64,000 bases of DNA from Neoarius graeffei (Eukaryota; Chordata; Actinopteri; Siluriformes; Ariidae). The position numbers and the translations under genes are program-made. This document shows positions 1-11,614 of this stretch, piece by piece. Where the stretch lies: assembly GCF_027579695.1 (NCBI RefSeq), contig NC_083574.1, forward strand, positions 60,338,559-60,402,558, written 5' to 3'. The notes below the pieces were generated by a model. It was not told where the DNA came from. It saw only the letters and a list, made by a program, of their open reading frames with translations, and did not search any database. The number at the start of each line of letters is the position of its first letter. The stretch's first letter is position 1.

Positions 1-235
1 ACAGCTTCATGCATGTGAAATGGAAATAAATCGACTAAAGCAGGAAAAACTATTTTGGATAAAATTGTTGTCTGTGACCAGTAAAAGTAAAAAGTAACCA
101 AGAACCAAACTTGATCAATAATCAAACTTCAACTCAATGTATGATCTTCATTTTATGTTGCAATTCACAACTATTCTATGGTTTTCCTAAAAAAAAAAAA
201 GTAGTACTTGCAAAATAAGGGGAAAGTGATAATAC

Positions 236-309
236 TGGGGGGGCAAGTGGAAATTAACTCCCACTTGCCCCTCAGGGCAGGTGGGTTTAAAAATTAATGT
301 TGAGCCCTG
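236..309 (-). mobile_element. terminal fragment of a hAT-like element
   Basis: Read on the minus strand from 309, the sequence starts CAGGGCTCAACATTAATTTT and continues into an 11-bp perfect inverted repeat, GGGGCAAGTGG (240-250) against CCACTTGCCCC (261-271). A CAGGG start with a subterminal hairpin is typical of fish hAT ends. The other end was not found, so this is probably a truncated copy. Confidence 0.35.
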
Positions 310-919
310 ATCTCGTTCTTTTTAAATGAACTTGTCCTCTTAAAGTGGACCAACAGGAAAGGGGCTCGCTTCTTTTTGCGTTCACATTCAGTGTTCATTT
401 GAAAGAGGACTCCATTTGCTTTCTGGTCTACTTTAACTTTGATGGAGCCTCTATTCACACGATGGTGCCTTTAGAGCTTTGACCTTTACTGCTTTGGATT
501 ATGGGTAGCTTTCACTTGGAGCATGTGATCTGTCTCCGGCAGGCCTAGAAGCTAAAATATAAGAGACGAAGCGAACCTGGAGCGCTGCGTGTTCACAATG
601 CATAGGTTAAGTGAATTGCAGTGTGGATTTGAAGCAAACCGAACTGATACCACGTCTGGTTTCATTTCAGAGGGATCAGAGTTCATTTGGAGTGTTTATG
701 TATGTGCAAAAAATGCCGACTAATCATTTGGCATTCATTCTGAGGGCTGAAATGGTCCAAGGGTGAAAACATCATAGAAACACCTCAAGATGAGAGGGGG
801 GGATGTACAGTGGCATGTAGCTACAAAATGTTCTCGATAAGCTCTCTGAAACTGTATCTGGTTACACTGTACTAAATGAGAGTTTGTTTTGGAGTGTTGA
901 ATCTCATGAGAATGATGTA
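310..919. other. no recognisable gene
   Basis: AT-rich sequence without a convincing exon, splice signal or repeat boundary. One short minus-strand open frame overlaps the adjacent Tc1 end and has no family features. Confidence 0.5.
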
Positions 920-1327
920 CAGTGCTCAGCGTAAATGAGTGCACCCCCTTTGAAAAGTAACATTTTAAACAATATCTCAATGAACACAGTTTCCAAAATG
1001 TTGACAAGATAAAGTTGAATATAACATCTGTTTAACTTATAACGTGAAAGTAAGGTTAATAATGTAACTTAGATTACACATTTTTTCAGTTTTACTCAAA
1101 TTAGGATGGTGCAAAAATGAGTACACCCCACAACAAAACCTACTACATCTAGTACTTTATATGGCCTCTATGATTTTTAATGACAGCACCAAGTCTTCTA
1201 GGCATGGAATGAACAAGTTGGCGACATTTTGCAACATCAATCTTTTTCCGTTCTTCAACAATGACCTCTTTTAGTGACTGGATGCTGGATGGAGAGTGAT
1301 GCTCAACTTGTCTCTTCAGAATTCCCC
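920..1327 (-). repeat. extended inverted arm copying the 3' end of the same Tc1
   Basis: The reverse complement of this block matches 3098-3308 joined to 4738-4928, including the last codons of the transposase (…HTKY and its stop). It joins directly onto forward transposase coding sequence at about 1328, so the normal 5' arm and start codon are missing. Confidence 0.8.
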
Positions 1328-1608
1328 AAAGAAAATCATTTCTTTACACCACAAAGGTGAAGGCTACAAGAAGATCAGCAAAGCTTTACTTATCAGTCAG
1401 AATACTGTAGCAAAAGTGGTACAAAAATTTAGGAAAGATGGAACTGCAACCATCTCACAGAGACGTCAACAGGGATGTGATTTTTCCGCGAATTCGCGGA
1501 ATTCCGCTTTTTTCACCTCAAAACTTGAAGAAAATTTTTTTTCCGATTTTTCCCTCATCCACATTATATCCTATTCGTTCCGACTTTGTTTGAAAGATGG
1601 CAGCCTCG

Positions 1609-1924
1609 GATTTGCATCTTTACGCCTCGATCACGGAGGCTGCCATCTTTCAACTCTGTTTGAAGCGAGTTTACGTACAGCTATCTAACAAGCGCGTTCA
1701 TTGGTTGTTACAGAGCGATGAGCCAATCACGTACCTCGTTTCATCTCAATGACGTAATTGCGTAAATGACGTAATTACGTCAATGAGATGAAACGAGGTA
1801 CGTGATTGGCTCATAGCTCTGTAACAACCAATGAACGCGCTTGTTAGATAGCTGTACGTAAGCTCGCTTCAAACAAAGAGTTGAAAGATGGCAGCCTCCG
1901 TGAGCGAGCGTAAAGATGCAAATC
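1609..1924. repeat. 316-bp near-perfect palindrome
   Basis: Two arms of about 150 bp are centred near 1767. The left arm runs from GATTTGCATCTTTACG at 1609 and the right arm ends CGTAAAGATGCAAATC at 1924. The centre is built of alternating tgacgtaatt motifs. The arms differ at only a few positions. Confidence 0.85.
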
Positions 1925-2053
1925 GAGTTAAAGAAATCGACAGAATAGTGAAAAAAAAGTTCCGCTGGGAATGGTTGGAGAAAAACCGCGGCTCGCCTCG
2001 GGGCGAATTACGTCACAAGGTGCGGGGCTAGCGGGCCCTGCTCGCGCTGGTTC

Positions 2054-2178
2054 TTTTGGGGTGTGTGTGAGAGAGAGAGAGAGTGTGAGTGAGAGTGTGT
2101 GAGAGAGTGTGTGTGTGTGAGCGAGAGTGTGTGTGTGTGTGTGTGTGTGAGAGAGTGAGCGAGAGTGTGTGTGTCAGA
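2054..2178. repeat. GT/GA microsatellite
   Basis: Mixed (GT)n and (GA)n runs inside the hAT-like element. Confidence 0.85.
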
Positions 2179-3308
2179 GTTGCATGTTGACCATTAAATT
2201 GGCTTGAATTTGTTAATCATGACAAGTTTTTTCTTGTGTGTTTGCTTGCCATTTTAGTACAATTTTTAAGTCAGAAAACCCCAGAACCCAGGAGCTTCGG
2301 GGGGCTTCCCCCCTTGTCCCCCCACCAGGCCGCTGCCCTGGACCAGCTGGGGGCCTGCGGCCCCCAGCCCCCCGGCTAAAATTTTCAGATAATTTCACCA
2401 GCCCCAAATCACATCCCTGCGTCCAGGTCGTCCACGGAAGTTAACACCTCGACAGGAGCGTCTTCTGATGAGAAGGGTTGAAGAAAATCGGCATGCAAGT
2501 TCACTGCAGTTATCTAAAGAAGTCGAAAGCCAAACTGGGGTGACTATTTCCCGTGACACAATACGGCGTACACTGCAGAGGAATGGCATGCAGTCCACGA
2601 AAGAAGCCTCTCCTAAAGCCCAGGCACAAAAAAGCCCGTCTAGAGTTTGCCAGGGCCCATGCTGACAAAGATGAAGACTACTGGGACTCTATACTCTGGA
2701 GTGATGAGACCAAGATAAATGTTTTTGAAACTGATGGCTTCAAAACTGTATGGCGTCGCAAAGGTGAGGAATACAAAGAAAACTGCATGGTGCCTACAGT
2801 GAAACATGGTGGTGGCAGTGTCCTTATGTGGGGCTGCATGAGTGCTGCTGGTGTCGGGGAGCTGCATTTCATTGATGGCATCATGAATTCACAGATGTAT
2901 TGCTCTATACTGAAAGAGAAGATGCTACCATCACTCCGTGCCCTTGGTCGTCGTGCACTTTTCCAACATGACAATGATCCTAAACACACATCTAAGGCCA
3001 CTGTTGGATTTCTGAAGAAAAACAGGGTGAAAGTGATTCAGTGGCCAAGTATGTCTCCTGATCTGAACCCAATCGAACACCTATGGGGAATTCTGAAGAG
3101 ACAAGTTGAGCATCACTCTCCATCCAGCATCCAGTCACTAAAAGAGGTCATTGTTGAAGAATGGAAAAAGATTGATGTTGCAAAATGTCGCCAACTTGTT
3201 CATTCCATGCCTAGAATACTTGGTGCTGTCATTAAAAATCATGGAGGCCATACAAAGTACTAGATGTAGTAGTTTTTGTTGTGGGGTGTACTCATTTTTG
3301 CACCACCC

Positions 3309-4737
3309 TGTAGGTGCAATTAGTAATTAAGTGATCAATCTCATTAAATCTGAAGGTCTCATTAAGTCATTAAATCAGTCTCATTAAATAATACCTTTAA
3401 TTTTGGTGCTTAATAATAAATTACCAAACAGCTAAATTATGGTATATTCCAAATTACTATGAACACTTACTGTATTACATAACTCATATGCACCTTGGAA
3501 TTCTTTGAGGTTGGGTACTTCAAAAATATCGGAACAACAAATAAACACAGTTTCAATAATTAATTGAATTTATTATAACAAAGATAAAAATGAATAATAG
3601 CAGTTGGAATCATTATATACAAATATGATATATACTTGATATGTGTGTGTGTAGGCCTCGTGGTAAACAGAAGGTTAGCCTAGCTTGCTAACGAGACAAA
3701 AGAATTAGCCGTGTGGCTAGCTAAGATATGTGTGTGTGTGTGTGTGTGTGTGTAAACAAAAGAATTAGCTCTGGTAGCTAACTCCACGTGGTGGAGGCCT
3801 TATGGTCCCTTGAGACAATACAATTAGCCCTGGATGCTAATGAGACAAAAGAATTAGCCGTAGGCTAATTTCACTAGCTTATAGCATTACTAAATCCACT
3901 GAAACCTTGATGAGGTCAAAATATGCGTAAGAAGTTAAGTAAGAAATTAAGAGTGTTAGGAAGGAATAGAAGAAAGCATGCAACAGCCTATCTATTAAAA
4001 CAACTGAGAGGTCAAAACAAAAATAGAACAATCATCAATTCAACATCCTACGTGTTTACAGTGTACACAATTAAACCGTTCCTGAGTTTAAATTCACACT
4101 GCTTCATAAAAGCTAATTCCTAAGACTAGGTTTTGCCCAAATGCCAGTCTTACTTCAGTATCTCGTCTCTACGCGAGATTATGAGATGTTCCGAGACTTT
4201 TGGAGTTTCACCGTTGTGGAGCATGTGAGTCGCTTCCGTGGAAAGCAGAGGATTTCTTGGTCCGATACGTGGTCGCTCGTGATGAAAAGAAAGTCTCTGA
4301 TTAAAATAATGTGCACAGCGCTTTAATTAGGAGGAATCTGATCGCTCCTGACTTTAAATTAAACTGTTTTGGGCGGCAGTTCGGTAACGTTACTGATAGA
4401 CAAACAAAACTGGCTGTAGCTCAAACGAGAGAGAGAGAGCACGATTTAAGTGGTTCTACCGTGGCCAAGGGTAAACAAAAAACCGTGTTGAATCGTATTC
4501 TCGGGAGAAAGACGGCTTTTCTTGGGTTTTCTGGTGCGGGGTATCTCTTTGTGTCCAGATGGCTTGACATCCAAGACGAGAGAGATGGAAGCGTTGTTCC
4601 GTTACTTATGACTTTAGGGAGGAAGTGACGTCATGGAGGACGTGAGGTAGGTGATCCCGCCCAGGCGTGACGTAGGTCAACGCAGAAGTTGGCTGATGGG
4701 AAATGTAGTTTCTTAAAGGGACTGTGTTGTACCTACA
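3309..4737 (-). mobile_element. probable solo LTR
   Basis: A 1429-bp insert starts TGTAGGTGCAA and ends TTGTACCTACA, giving the TG…CA ends and short terminal inversion of a long terminal repeat. It is flanked by a 4-bp direct repeat ACCC (3305-3308, 4738-4741), and the interrupted Tc1 arm reads through once it is removed. On the minus strand an AATAAATTCAATTAATT polyadenylation-like block lies near the 3' end. A diverged relative is at 51089-54277. No gag or pol remains, so retrotransposon or retroviral class is not assigned. Confidence 0.6.
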
Positions 4738-4928
4738 ACCCTAATTTGAGTAAAACTGAAAAATGTGTAATCTAAGTTATATTATTAACCTTACTTTCCC
4801 GTTATAAGTTAAACAGATGTTATATTAAACTTTGTCTTGTCAACATTTTGGAAATTGTTTGTGTTCATTGAGATATTGTTTAAAATGTTACTTTTCAAAG
4901 GGGGTGGACTCATTTACGCTGAGCACTG

Positions 4929-6028
4929 TACATCGATGGAGCAATACCTTAGAAACAACCTCCTCACTCTGGCTGCCTTTACATTGTGAAACTTGTGCAG
5001 AAAGTTGAAGTTATGAGTCACATTAAACTATAAACATCACATGGACTTGACGCTCGTACAAAGGGATTTGACATTTGTGCAGCAAACGGGCACCTGTGAC
5101 AAAAATGTTCAAAAGCTAAGGTTAACCTGTTAATATTATAGGTTCGAATACATTTCTGTTCCTTTCCCAAGTAAACGTTTGAGTACATTTGAGTTTCCAT
5201 ACAATTTTGTAGATACTGACTTGTGTCAAAGAACTAAACCGCCTGTCTCGTCAGCTGTTTCTCAGAGGGCGTGACGCCTGTTGTGCACAATTAATAAGCT
5301 TATGTGAAACGACATCAGCATGCTTTATTCATGTGATTTATTTTGGACCTTAGCCAGTTGACATGAATTGCAACCAAATGCAACAAACTAATTGCTTCTT
5401 GTTTCGCATGATTAATCCCAATTCTTCCTGTCTAGCGATAATCGTCGTGGAGCAGTTAAGGAGCATGAGCTGTTCAGCTTGGGCTAATGTACAGTATATT
5501 TGATGATGAAGTGCAGTTGAGCACTTGGGCTTTGAATGACATTGAAGATGTAGCGTGTCAGCAGTGACCTTGCATGTAACATTAGCCACTCTCGAATTCA
5601 CTCGCTTACATAGGACACGGCAGAAAGGAAATCATTCACTGACAGGAAGTGCTTGCATGATGATTTTTGTGTGCACACATACAGAGATGCAAGGGTTTTT
5701 TGCTTTTGTTTTTTTATGGGGTATGCCATCAGCACAGGAAGTGATGCAGATAAACAAGTACAGCTTTGCTAGTTTTTGAAGTGCATATTTATTAGCGCTC
5801 TGTGAATGAAATATGGAGCCTGATTTCATCATTGGTAATATTTCATCCATGCTTATACAGGAATACAGTGTAAAGCATGATGACGCGAGGAGATCCAGTG
5901 TCCTCCATCAGATGCTAGGACAGTGTTGAGTGTTGGTGCACGTTTGAGGTTGCGTCAACCTCTGACATTGAAAAAAGCTCAAACATTTGAATCATGCATG
6001 TGTGCTGCACTTGATGGAAACTGTTAGC
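4929..6028. other. no recognisable gene
   Basis: Non-repetitive AT-rich sequence. Short open frames on both strands lack motifs, and no exon with good splice sites was found. If 8639-8729 is a last exon on the + strand, this is probably intronic. Confidence 0.4.
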
Positions 6029-7318
6029 CAGTGTTGTAGTTGAGTCAGTCAACCTCGAGTCCCCAGTGTTCAAGTCCGAGTCATTAAAGAAAATTTTGAG
6101 TCGAGTCCAAGAACAAGACTCCATCCGCACCATTTGACGGTGGCTGTTGCTGCCTTTATGTGAAAGCATCTCTGCTACTGTGTTGGACTAACGTTACTGC
6201 TCGACTGCCCTGTTTTAGTTTACAGATAAAAAGCTTGTTCAAGCCCCGCCCACTATCAACAGGACAAATATCACGAGAGAGGGTTAACACTAGCTAGTTC
6301 ATCGCTCAGCAAGCAAGCCCCGCTATCAACAGAGCAATGAACACAGCGTGTCACTTCCTTCTCTGGGTGGAGTCTTGCCAAATGACGATTGAAGTTCGAG
6401 GTCATCCCCGTCGTCTCCTCGATAGTTCTTCATATGGAACACACAGCAGTGTATTTTTTCCCACTGCACGAGAAGTCTGTCTAAGCAAAGCAGACAATCC
6501 TAGTGGCGTTCTCTCCAGGTATTTTAGCACCATTAACATGAGCTTGTTCCTGAACATGACGTATGAACAGGTGAATGTGCATTCTCTTGCACGAAATTAG
6601 TATAAAAATTCATGTAGAAATAAGTCAAGTTTATTTCTATGACGCTTTTAACAATAGACATTGTTGCAAAGCAGCTTTATAGAAAATTAAAGACTTGAGC
6701 TAATTTTATCCCCAATGAGTGAGACTGTGGCAAGGAAAAACTCCCTCAGACGACACCTCGAGAGGAACCAGACTCAAAAGGGAACCCATCCTCATTTGGG
6801 TGATAACAGACAGCGTAATTATAAATAACTCACTTCTATAACTGTGTCCTATAGAGTCATAAAGTATAACTGTGTAACAAGGAAGTTCATTATCGTTTTA
6901 ACATGAAGTCTGTTTTGTTGAAGTTATAAACTGTTCACTGATGGAAACTTGAGTGCAAAACTGTTCATGACAACCGCAGTGCTAAAGTTAGCAAGTCAGC
7001 TGTAGTCCTCAGACATAAATGTATTACTGTAAGCGTCCAGAGCATCCTCCAAGTGCAACTTTCGACCATCCATATGGGGCCGTCCTCTACAGGAGCAGTG
7101 TGATGAGACTCCAGCCAGACGTAGGGCATCAGGATGGATCAGACAGGTCCGAAATATAAATATCTCAGGCAAAATTATGGCATGTTACAAAAAATAAGCA
7201 AAAAATCCGAGTCCGATTGCAGTTAATGCACGAGTCGGAGTTATCAGTGCTCAAGTCCAAGTCAAGTCACGAGTCCTGAAAATTAGGGCACGAGTCAGAC
7301 TCGAGTACTATAAGCCTG
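6029..7318. mobile_element. hAT-like non-autonomous element with GAGTC-rich ends
   Basis: Left end CAGTGTTGTAGTTGAGTC at 6029, right end CTCGAGTACTATAAGCCTG at 7318. Flanks ctgttagc (6021-6028) and aggttagc (7319-7326) match at 6 of 8 positions, fitting an aged 8-bp hAT duplication. Both ends are studded with GAGTC/GACTC motifs. An L2-like LINE end is inserted inside. Confidence 0.6.
6622..7155 (-). mobile_element. 3' end of an L2-like LINE (copy 1)
   Basis: Shares a long block with 50869-51085, 54278-54464 and 55279-55430, including tttgggtgataaca, cctcgagaggaaccagactc and catatggggccgtcc. The minus-strand 3' end is an AATAAACTTGACTT-type tail. The better copy at 50.9-56.0 kb retains RT C-terminal codons, which gives the class. 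Confidence 0.6.
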
Positions 7319-7380
7319 AGGTTAGCTCATATTTCTGTGCTGACAGTGGCTGTGTGCTGTATAGACATCAACTATTCTTA

Positions 7381-7413
7381 TTTGTTTGTTTGTTTGTTTG
7401 TTTGCTTGCTTGC
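7381..7413. repeat. (TTTG)n/(CTTG)n tract
   Basis: Short tetranucleotide run. Confidence 0.85.
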
Positions 7414-7620
7414 TTGGCGGTTAGAGGAAGAAAGAACAACAAAAAAAAAAAACAATACTCATACAATGATCATGTACAGTAAATATAAAAAGGGAGAACA
7501 AAACCCCATCATCCCCCTGCCATCAGTGAAGCAGGCAGATTCCAACATGGACACAGTGACCACTGGCGGGCGCACATCACCATACCCAGCAGCCCAGACA
7601 GGGCGGCACATGCACCAGGG

Positions 7621-7860
7621 AAGATCCATCTATCTCTTGCTCTGTCTATCTTATCTATCTCTCGCTCTATATCTCTATCTCTTGCTCTCTCTCACTCTAT
7701 CTTTCTGTCTAGCGCTATATCTCTCTCGCTCTATATTTCTATCTTGCGCTATCTATCTCTATATCTCTTGTTCTAGCTTTCTATCTAGCTCTATATCTAT
7801 CCATCTCTTGCTCTATCTGTCTCTCACTCTATCTCTCGCTGTATCTCTATATCTCTCACT
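7621..7860. repeat. imperfect (TCTA)/(CTCT) microsatellite
   Basis: About 240 bp of pyrimidine-rich TCTATCTC and CTCGCTC motifs followed by (TA)n. The open frame across it is a by-product. Confidence 0.9.
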
Positions 7861-7887
7861 TTTTTATATATATATATATTAGTTGCT

Positions 7888-8265
7888 GGGCGGCACGGTG
7901 GTGTAGTGGTTAGCGCTGTCACCTCACAGCAAGAAGGTCCGGGTTCGAGCCCCGTGGCCGGCGAGGGCCTTTCTGTGCGGAGTTTGCATGTTCTCCCCGT
8001 GTCCGCGTGGGTTTCCTCCGGGTGCTCCGGTTTCCCCCACAGTCCAAAGACATGCAGGTTAGGTTAACTGGTGACTCTAAATTGACCGTAGGTTTGAATG
8101 TGAGTGTGAATGGTTGTCTGTGTCTATGTGTCAGCCCTGTGATGACCTGGCGACTTGTCCAGGGTGTACCCCGCCTTTCGCCCGTAGTCAGCTGGGATAG
8201 GCTCCAGCTTGCCTGCGACCCTGTAGAAGGATAAAGCGGCTAGAGATAATGAGATGAGATGAGAT
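7888..8265 (+). mobile_element. tRNA-derived SINE, family A, full length
   Basis: This copy defines family A. The tRNA-like head has an A box (GGTGTAGTGGTTAGCGC) and a B box (GGGTTCGAGCCCC), a conserved body follows, and the tail is (GAGAT)n. Pol III would transcribe it, and a LINE would supply reverse transcriptase. Flanks carry the target duplication attagttgctg / attagctgctg. Confidence 0.92.
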
Positions 8266-8638
8266 ATTAGCTGCTGTGATGAGCTTCAAACTTGTAAACT
8301 GTAAAGCGGAACCATAAAGTCAAAGTGCGACATTTGAATACACATCCATAACTGACGTCGTCTTTATCAAGCATAGGTTTACATCAGTTTCCGTTATGTT
8401 CCTGTCCATTTTTTTAAACCATCCATTGACTTTGATTTTGTAAGTTTTCCATTTCCAGTGTTGCAGTACCTGCAGTAGTAGTCTGTGTTGGATGTGTTTG
8501 GAAAATTCTTCAAAACACATAAAATAACACATTGATTTATTCATTACGTTGAGTAAACTGTGCAACTGAAGAAATCTGCAAATCATTTCACTTGAAACGT
8601 CTCAGCTTTCATCTCTAATACTGGGTCTGTTTCTGCAG
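8266..8638 (+). other. probable last intron, 3' part
   Basis: Ends with a pyrimidine-rich tract and ttctgcag, a good 3' splice site. Nothing else recognised. Confidence 0.4.
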
Positions 8639-8729
8639 GTATGTGGAGAGAAAGAACTTCTTGGAGAGGGTGGACCGGCGGCAGTTTGAGCTGGAGAAGA
8701 ATGTTCGCCTGAGTAACATGAAGCGATGA
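8639..8729 (+). CDS. terminal coding exon of an unrecognised gene
   Basis: A pyrimidine-rich acceptor ending ttctgcag at 8638 is followed by one base of a split codon and 29 open codons (YVERKNFLERVDRRQFELEK, then NVRLSNMKR) to TGA at 8727-8729. The peptide is rich in charged residues with heptad-like spacing and is probably a C-terminal alpha helix. Codon use is unlike the surrounding AT-rich repeats. An unbroken 3' region with AATAAA about 500 bp downstream supports a last exon. I do not recognise the protein. Upstream exons were not found in 1-8638, so they may be beyond the window. It could be a fortuitous open frame, but the coincidence of acceptor, open frame, stop and polyadenylation signal argues for an exon. 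Confidence 0.55.
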
Positions 8730-9230
8730 CCGGAATGGACAGCGTGCATCCCGTAACATGCATACAGAAAAGCATGGACTATTCACCCGGTTTTCTGTGG
8801 CAGCTCTGTTAGCATCTGCCTCTAAATTCAGATTCAAGTCCATTGTTCACTCATGCCAGATCTTGTCTTCTGTACACAGAAATGATTAATTAGGAAACAA
8901 TAGTGAAATGATGACTGTTTCTGGGGAGAAAGAATCTGATTTTATATACATGTAGTGTAGCATGTGTGTTAGATCAGCCAAGATCTTTTTGATGTCTAAA
9001 TTTTGCTTACCATTGTAGGATATTTGTGCATCTATTCTGCCTAAAGTTTTGTAACATTTGTATATAGTTGATTTACCGACTACAGTTTATAATGCTGGCA
9101 AATTAAGTCTGTTTACCCAACCTTTTAACCGGTCATGTGACTTTTTTTTAAAAATGGTTTTCTTTCCCCAAAAATCTTCTGATATGGTACAAGAAGATAT
9201 CTGTAATTTGTTGTTTTTATGTAATAAAAT
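8730..9230 (+). other. probable 3' UTR with AATAAA at 9223-9228
   Basis: Follows the TGA of the terminal exon. AATAAA lies just before the Tc1 end at about 9231, so the cleavage site would be within the transposon or at its edge. A second AATAAA at 12102-12107, beyond the Tc1, could be the original distal signal. Confidence 0.45.
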
Positions 9231-9444
9231 GGTGTTTTGCAAAAGTATTCATCCCCCTTCGTGTTTGTCCTGTTTTGTCATATTACAAGCTGGAATTAAA
9301 AGGGATTTTTGGAGGGTTAGCACCATTTGATTTACACAACATGCCTACCACTTGAAAGGTGCACATTGTTTTATTGTGACACAAAAAATAATTAAGATGA
9401 AAAAACAGAAATCTGGAGTGTGCATAGGTATTCACCCCCCAAAG

Positions 9445-10338
<894 letters not shown>

Positions 10339-10343
<5 letters not shown>

Positions 10344-10483
10344 TCATTATCTCATCTCATCTCATTATCTTTAGCTGCTTTATCCTGTTCTACAGGGTCG
10401 CAGGCAAGCTGGAGCCTATCCCAGCTGACTACGGGCGAAAGGCGGGGTACACCCTGGACAAGTCGCCAGGTCATCACAGGGCC
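10339..10483 (-). mobile_element. SINE family A, 5'-truncated
   Basis: Tail and 3' body only. Exact 15-bp target duplication gatttaatggtgctc at 10324-10338 and 10484-10498. Confidence 0.92.
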
Positions 10484-10725
10484 GATTTAATGGTGCTCCC
10501 AAGGATATTCAAAGTTTGGGATATTATTTATAACCCAACCCTGATCTATACTTCTCCACAACTTTGTCTCTGACCTGTTTGGAGGCTCCTTGGTTTTCAT
10601 GTTGCTTGCTTAGTAGTGTTGCAGAGTCAGGGTCCTTCCAGAACAGGTTGATTTATACAGACATCATGTGACACTGATTGCACACAGGTGGATCTTAAAT
10701 CAATTAATTATGTGACTTACGAAGT

Positions 10726-11088
10726 GGGCAGCACGGTGGTGTAGTGGTTAGCACTGTCGCCTCACAGCAAGAAGGTCCTGGGTTCGAGCCCCGTGGCCGG
10801 CGAGGGCCTTTCTGTGCGGAGTTTGCATGTTCTCCCCGTGTCCGCGTGGGTTTCCTCCGGGTGCTCCGGTTTCCCCCACAGTCCAAAGACATGCAGGTTA
10901 GGTTAACTGGTGACTCTAAATTGACCGTAGGTGTGAATGTGAGTGTGAATGGTTGTCTGTGTCTATGTGTCAGCCCTGTGATGACCTGGCGACTTGTCCA
11001 GGGTGTACCCCGCCTTTCGCCCGTAGTCAGCTGGGATAGGCTCCAGCTTGCCTGCAACCCTGTAGAGCAGGATAAAGCGGCTAGAGAT
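10726..11088 (+). mobile_element. SINE family A in Tc1 element 2
   Basis: Complete head and body, ending ctagagat without the usual repeated tail. Inserted in the 5' arm region of the Tc1. Confidence 0.9.
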
Positions 11089-11246
11089 TGTTGTCACAAC
11101 AAAACAACAATTTGCACCTTTAAAGTTGTAGGCATGTTGTGTAAATCAAATGGTGATAATCCTCCAAAAATCCATTTTAATTCCAGCTTGTAATGCGACA
11201 AAACAGGACAAACACCAAGGGGGATAAATACTTTTGCAAGACACTA

Positions 11247-11581
11247 TGTATTTACTGGAATTGGGTTTTTTAATGAATGGGTTTTTTTTTTTAGCTAATA
11301 AGTGACACAATTTGAGGCGGGTTTATCATGATTTCAGTGTACAGTAATAAATCATGCTAATCACTTCCCTTCTCACCCCAGTGCAAAGCGAATCAAAAAA
11401 TTTGGACATCAAAATGTCTTGGCTGCAATTTGCCCAATAGCTTACTGTCATGTACAATGCAAAGGTCACGCAGCCATTAATGGCACAAAAAGGCTAAATT
11501 TGTTCTCCATCAGTGTGTCTGCAGAGCTTTATGCTTTCCTTGAGGTAACACACAGGATTTGGAACGGGCAACTACCTACCT

Positions 11582-11614
<33 letters not shown>

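Larger units (their letters stand above)
1470..2419. mobile_element. hAT-like palindromic non-autonomous element inside Tc1 1
   Basis: Terminal inverted repeats read CAGGGATGTGATTT at 1470 and AAATCACATCCCTG ending at 2419. Flanks read cgtcaa and cgtcca, consistent with a decayed target duplication at the transposase codons RRPGRPR. It contains a 316-bp palindrome, a GA/GT tract (about 2054-2178) and a GC-rich block of runs of C and G (2296-2385). No coding capacity is convincing. The CAGGG ends suggest hAT, but an 8-bp duplication cannot be read cleanly. Confidence 0.65.
1328..3263 (+). pseudogene. Tc1-type DDE transposase, split and lacking its start
   Basis: Cut-and-paste transposase that binds its terminal repeats and inserts at TA. 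The N-terminal helix-turn-helix is visible at 1328-1469 ([20 protein letters not shown]). Coding resumes after the 1470-2419 insert, first in the frame read at 2468-2590, then after a frame change near 2590 in a 236-codon frame ending at 3263. In that frame the DD34E triad is intact: D51 in WSDE, D140 in HDNDPKH and E175 in NPIEHLW, with 34 residues between the last two. The GGGS box follows VKHGG. The element cannot make a full protein because the start codon is replaced by the inverted arm, a 950-bp element lies between the DNA-binding and catalytic parts, and a frameshift separates the pieces. Confidence 0.85.
920..4928 (+). mobile_element. Tc1/mariner element 1, rearranged composite
   Basis: The ends read CAGTGCTCAGCG at 920 and CGCTGAGCACTG at 4928, each flanked by TA (918-919 and 4929-4930), the Tc1/mariner target. 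The body holds a transposase open from before its DDE core to its stop, but it is interrupted by a palindromic hAT-like element (1470-2419) and followed by a solo LTR (3309-4737) that splits the right arm. Without these inserts the element is about 1.6 kb, normal for Tc1. The left arm is abnormal: it is a reverse copy of the right arm plus the 3' end of the transposase gene. Confidence 0.88.

Noticed and set aside
2238..2444. Open frames on both strands over the GC-rich block
   Set aside because: Low-complexity proline/glycine frames in the palindromic hAT-like insert with no motif.
7337..7882. 181-codon open frame with many Leu and Ser
   Set aside because: Produced by the TCTA/CTCT microsatellite; it only looks like a membrane protein.
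7888..8000. tRNA gene suggested by A and B boxes
   Set aside because: The same head recurs in about twenty SINE copies, continues into a long body and does not fold into a full cloverleaf with acceptor stem. It is a SINE promoter. The same applies to 37427, 38853 and the other SINE heads.
10744..11193. 149-codon open frame (and many similar frames elsewhere)
   Set aside because: The repeated peptides (for example those containing FPPQSKDMQVRLTG or MSLDCGGNRSTRRKPT) are translations of SINE family A in either direction, not proteins.
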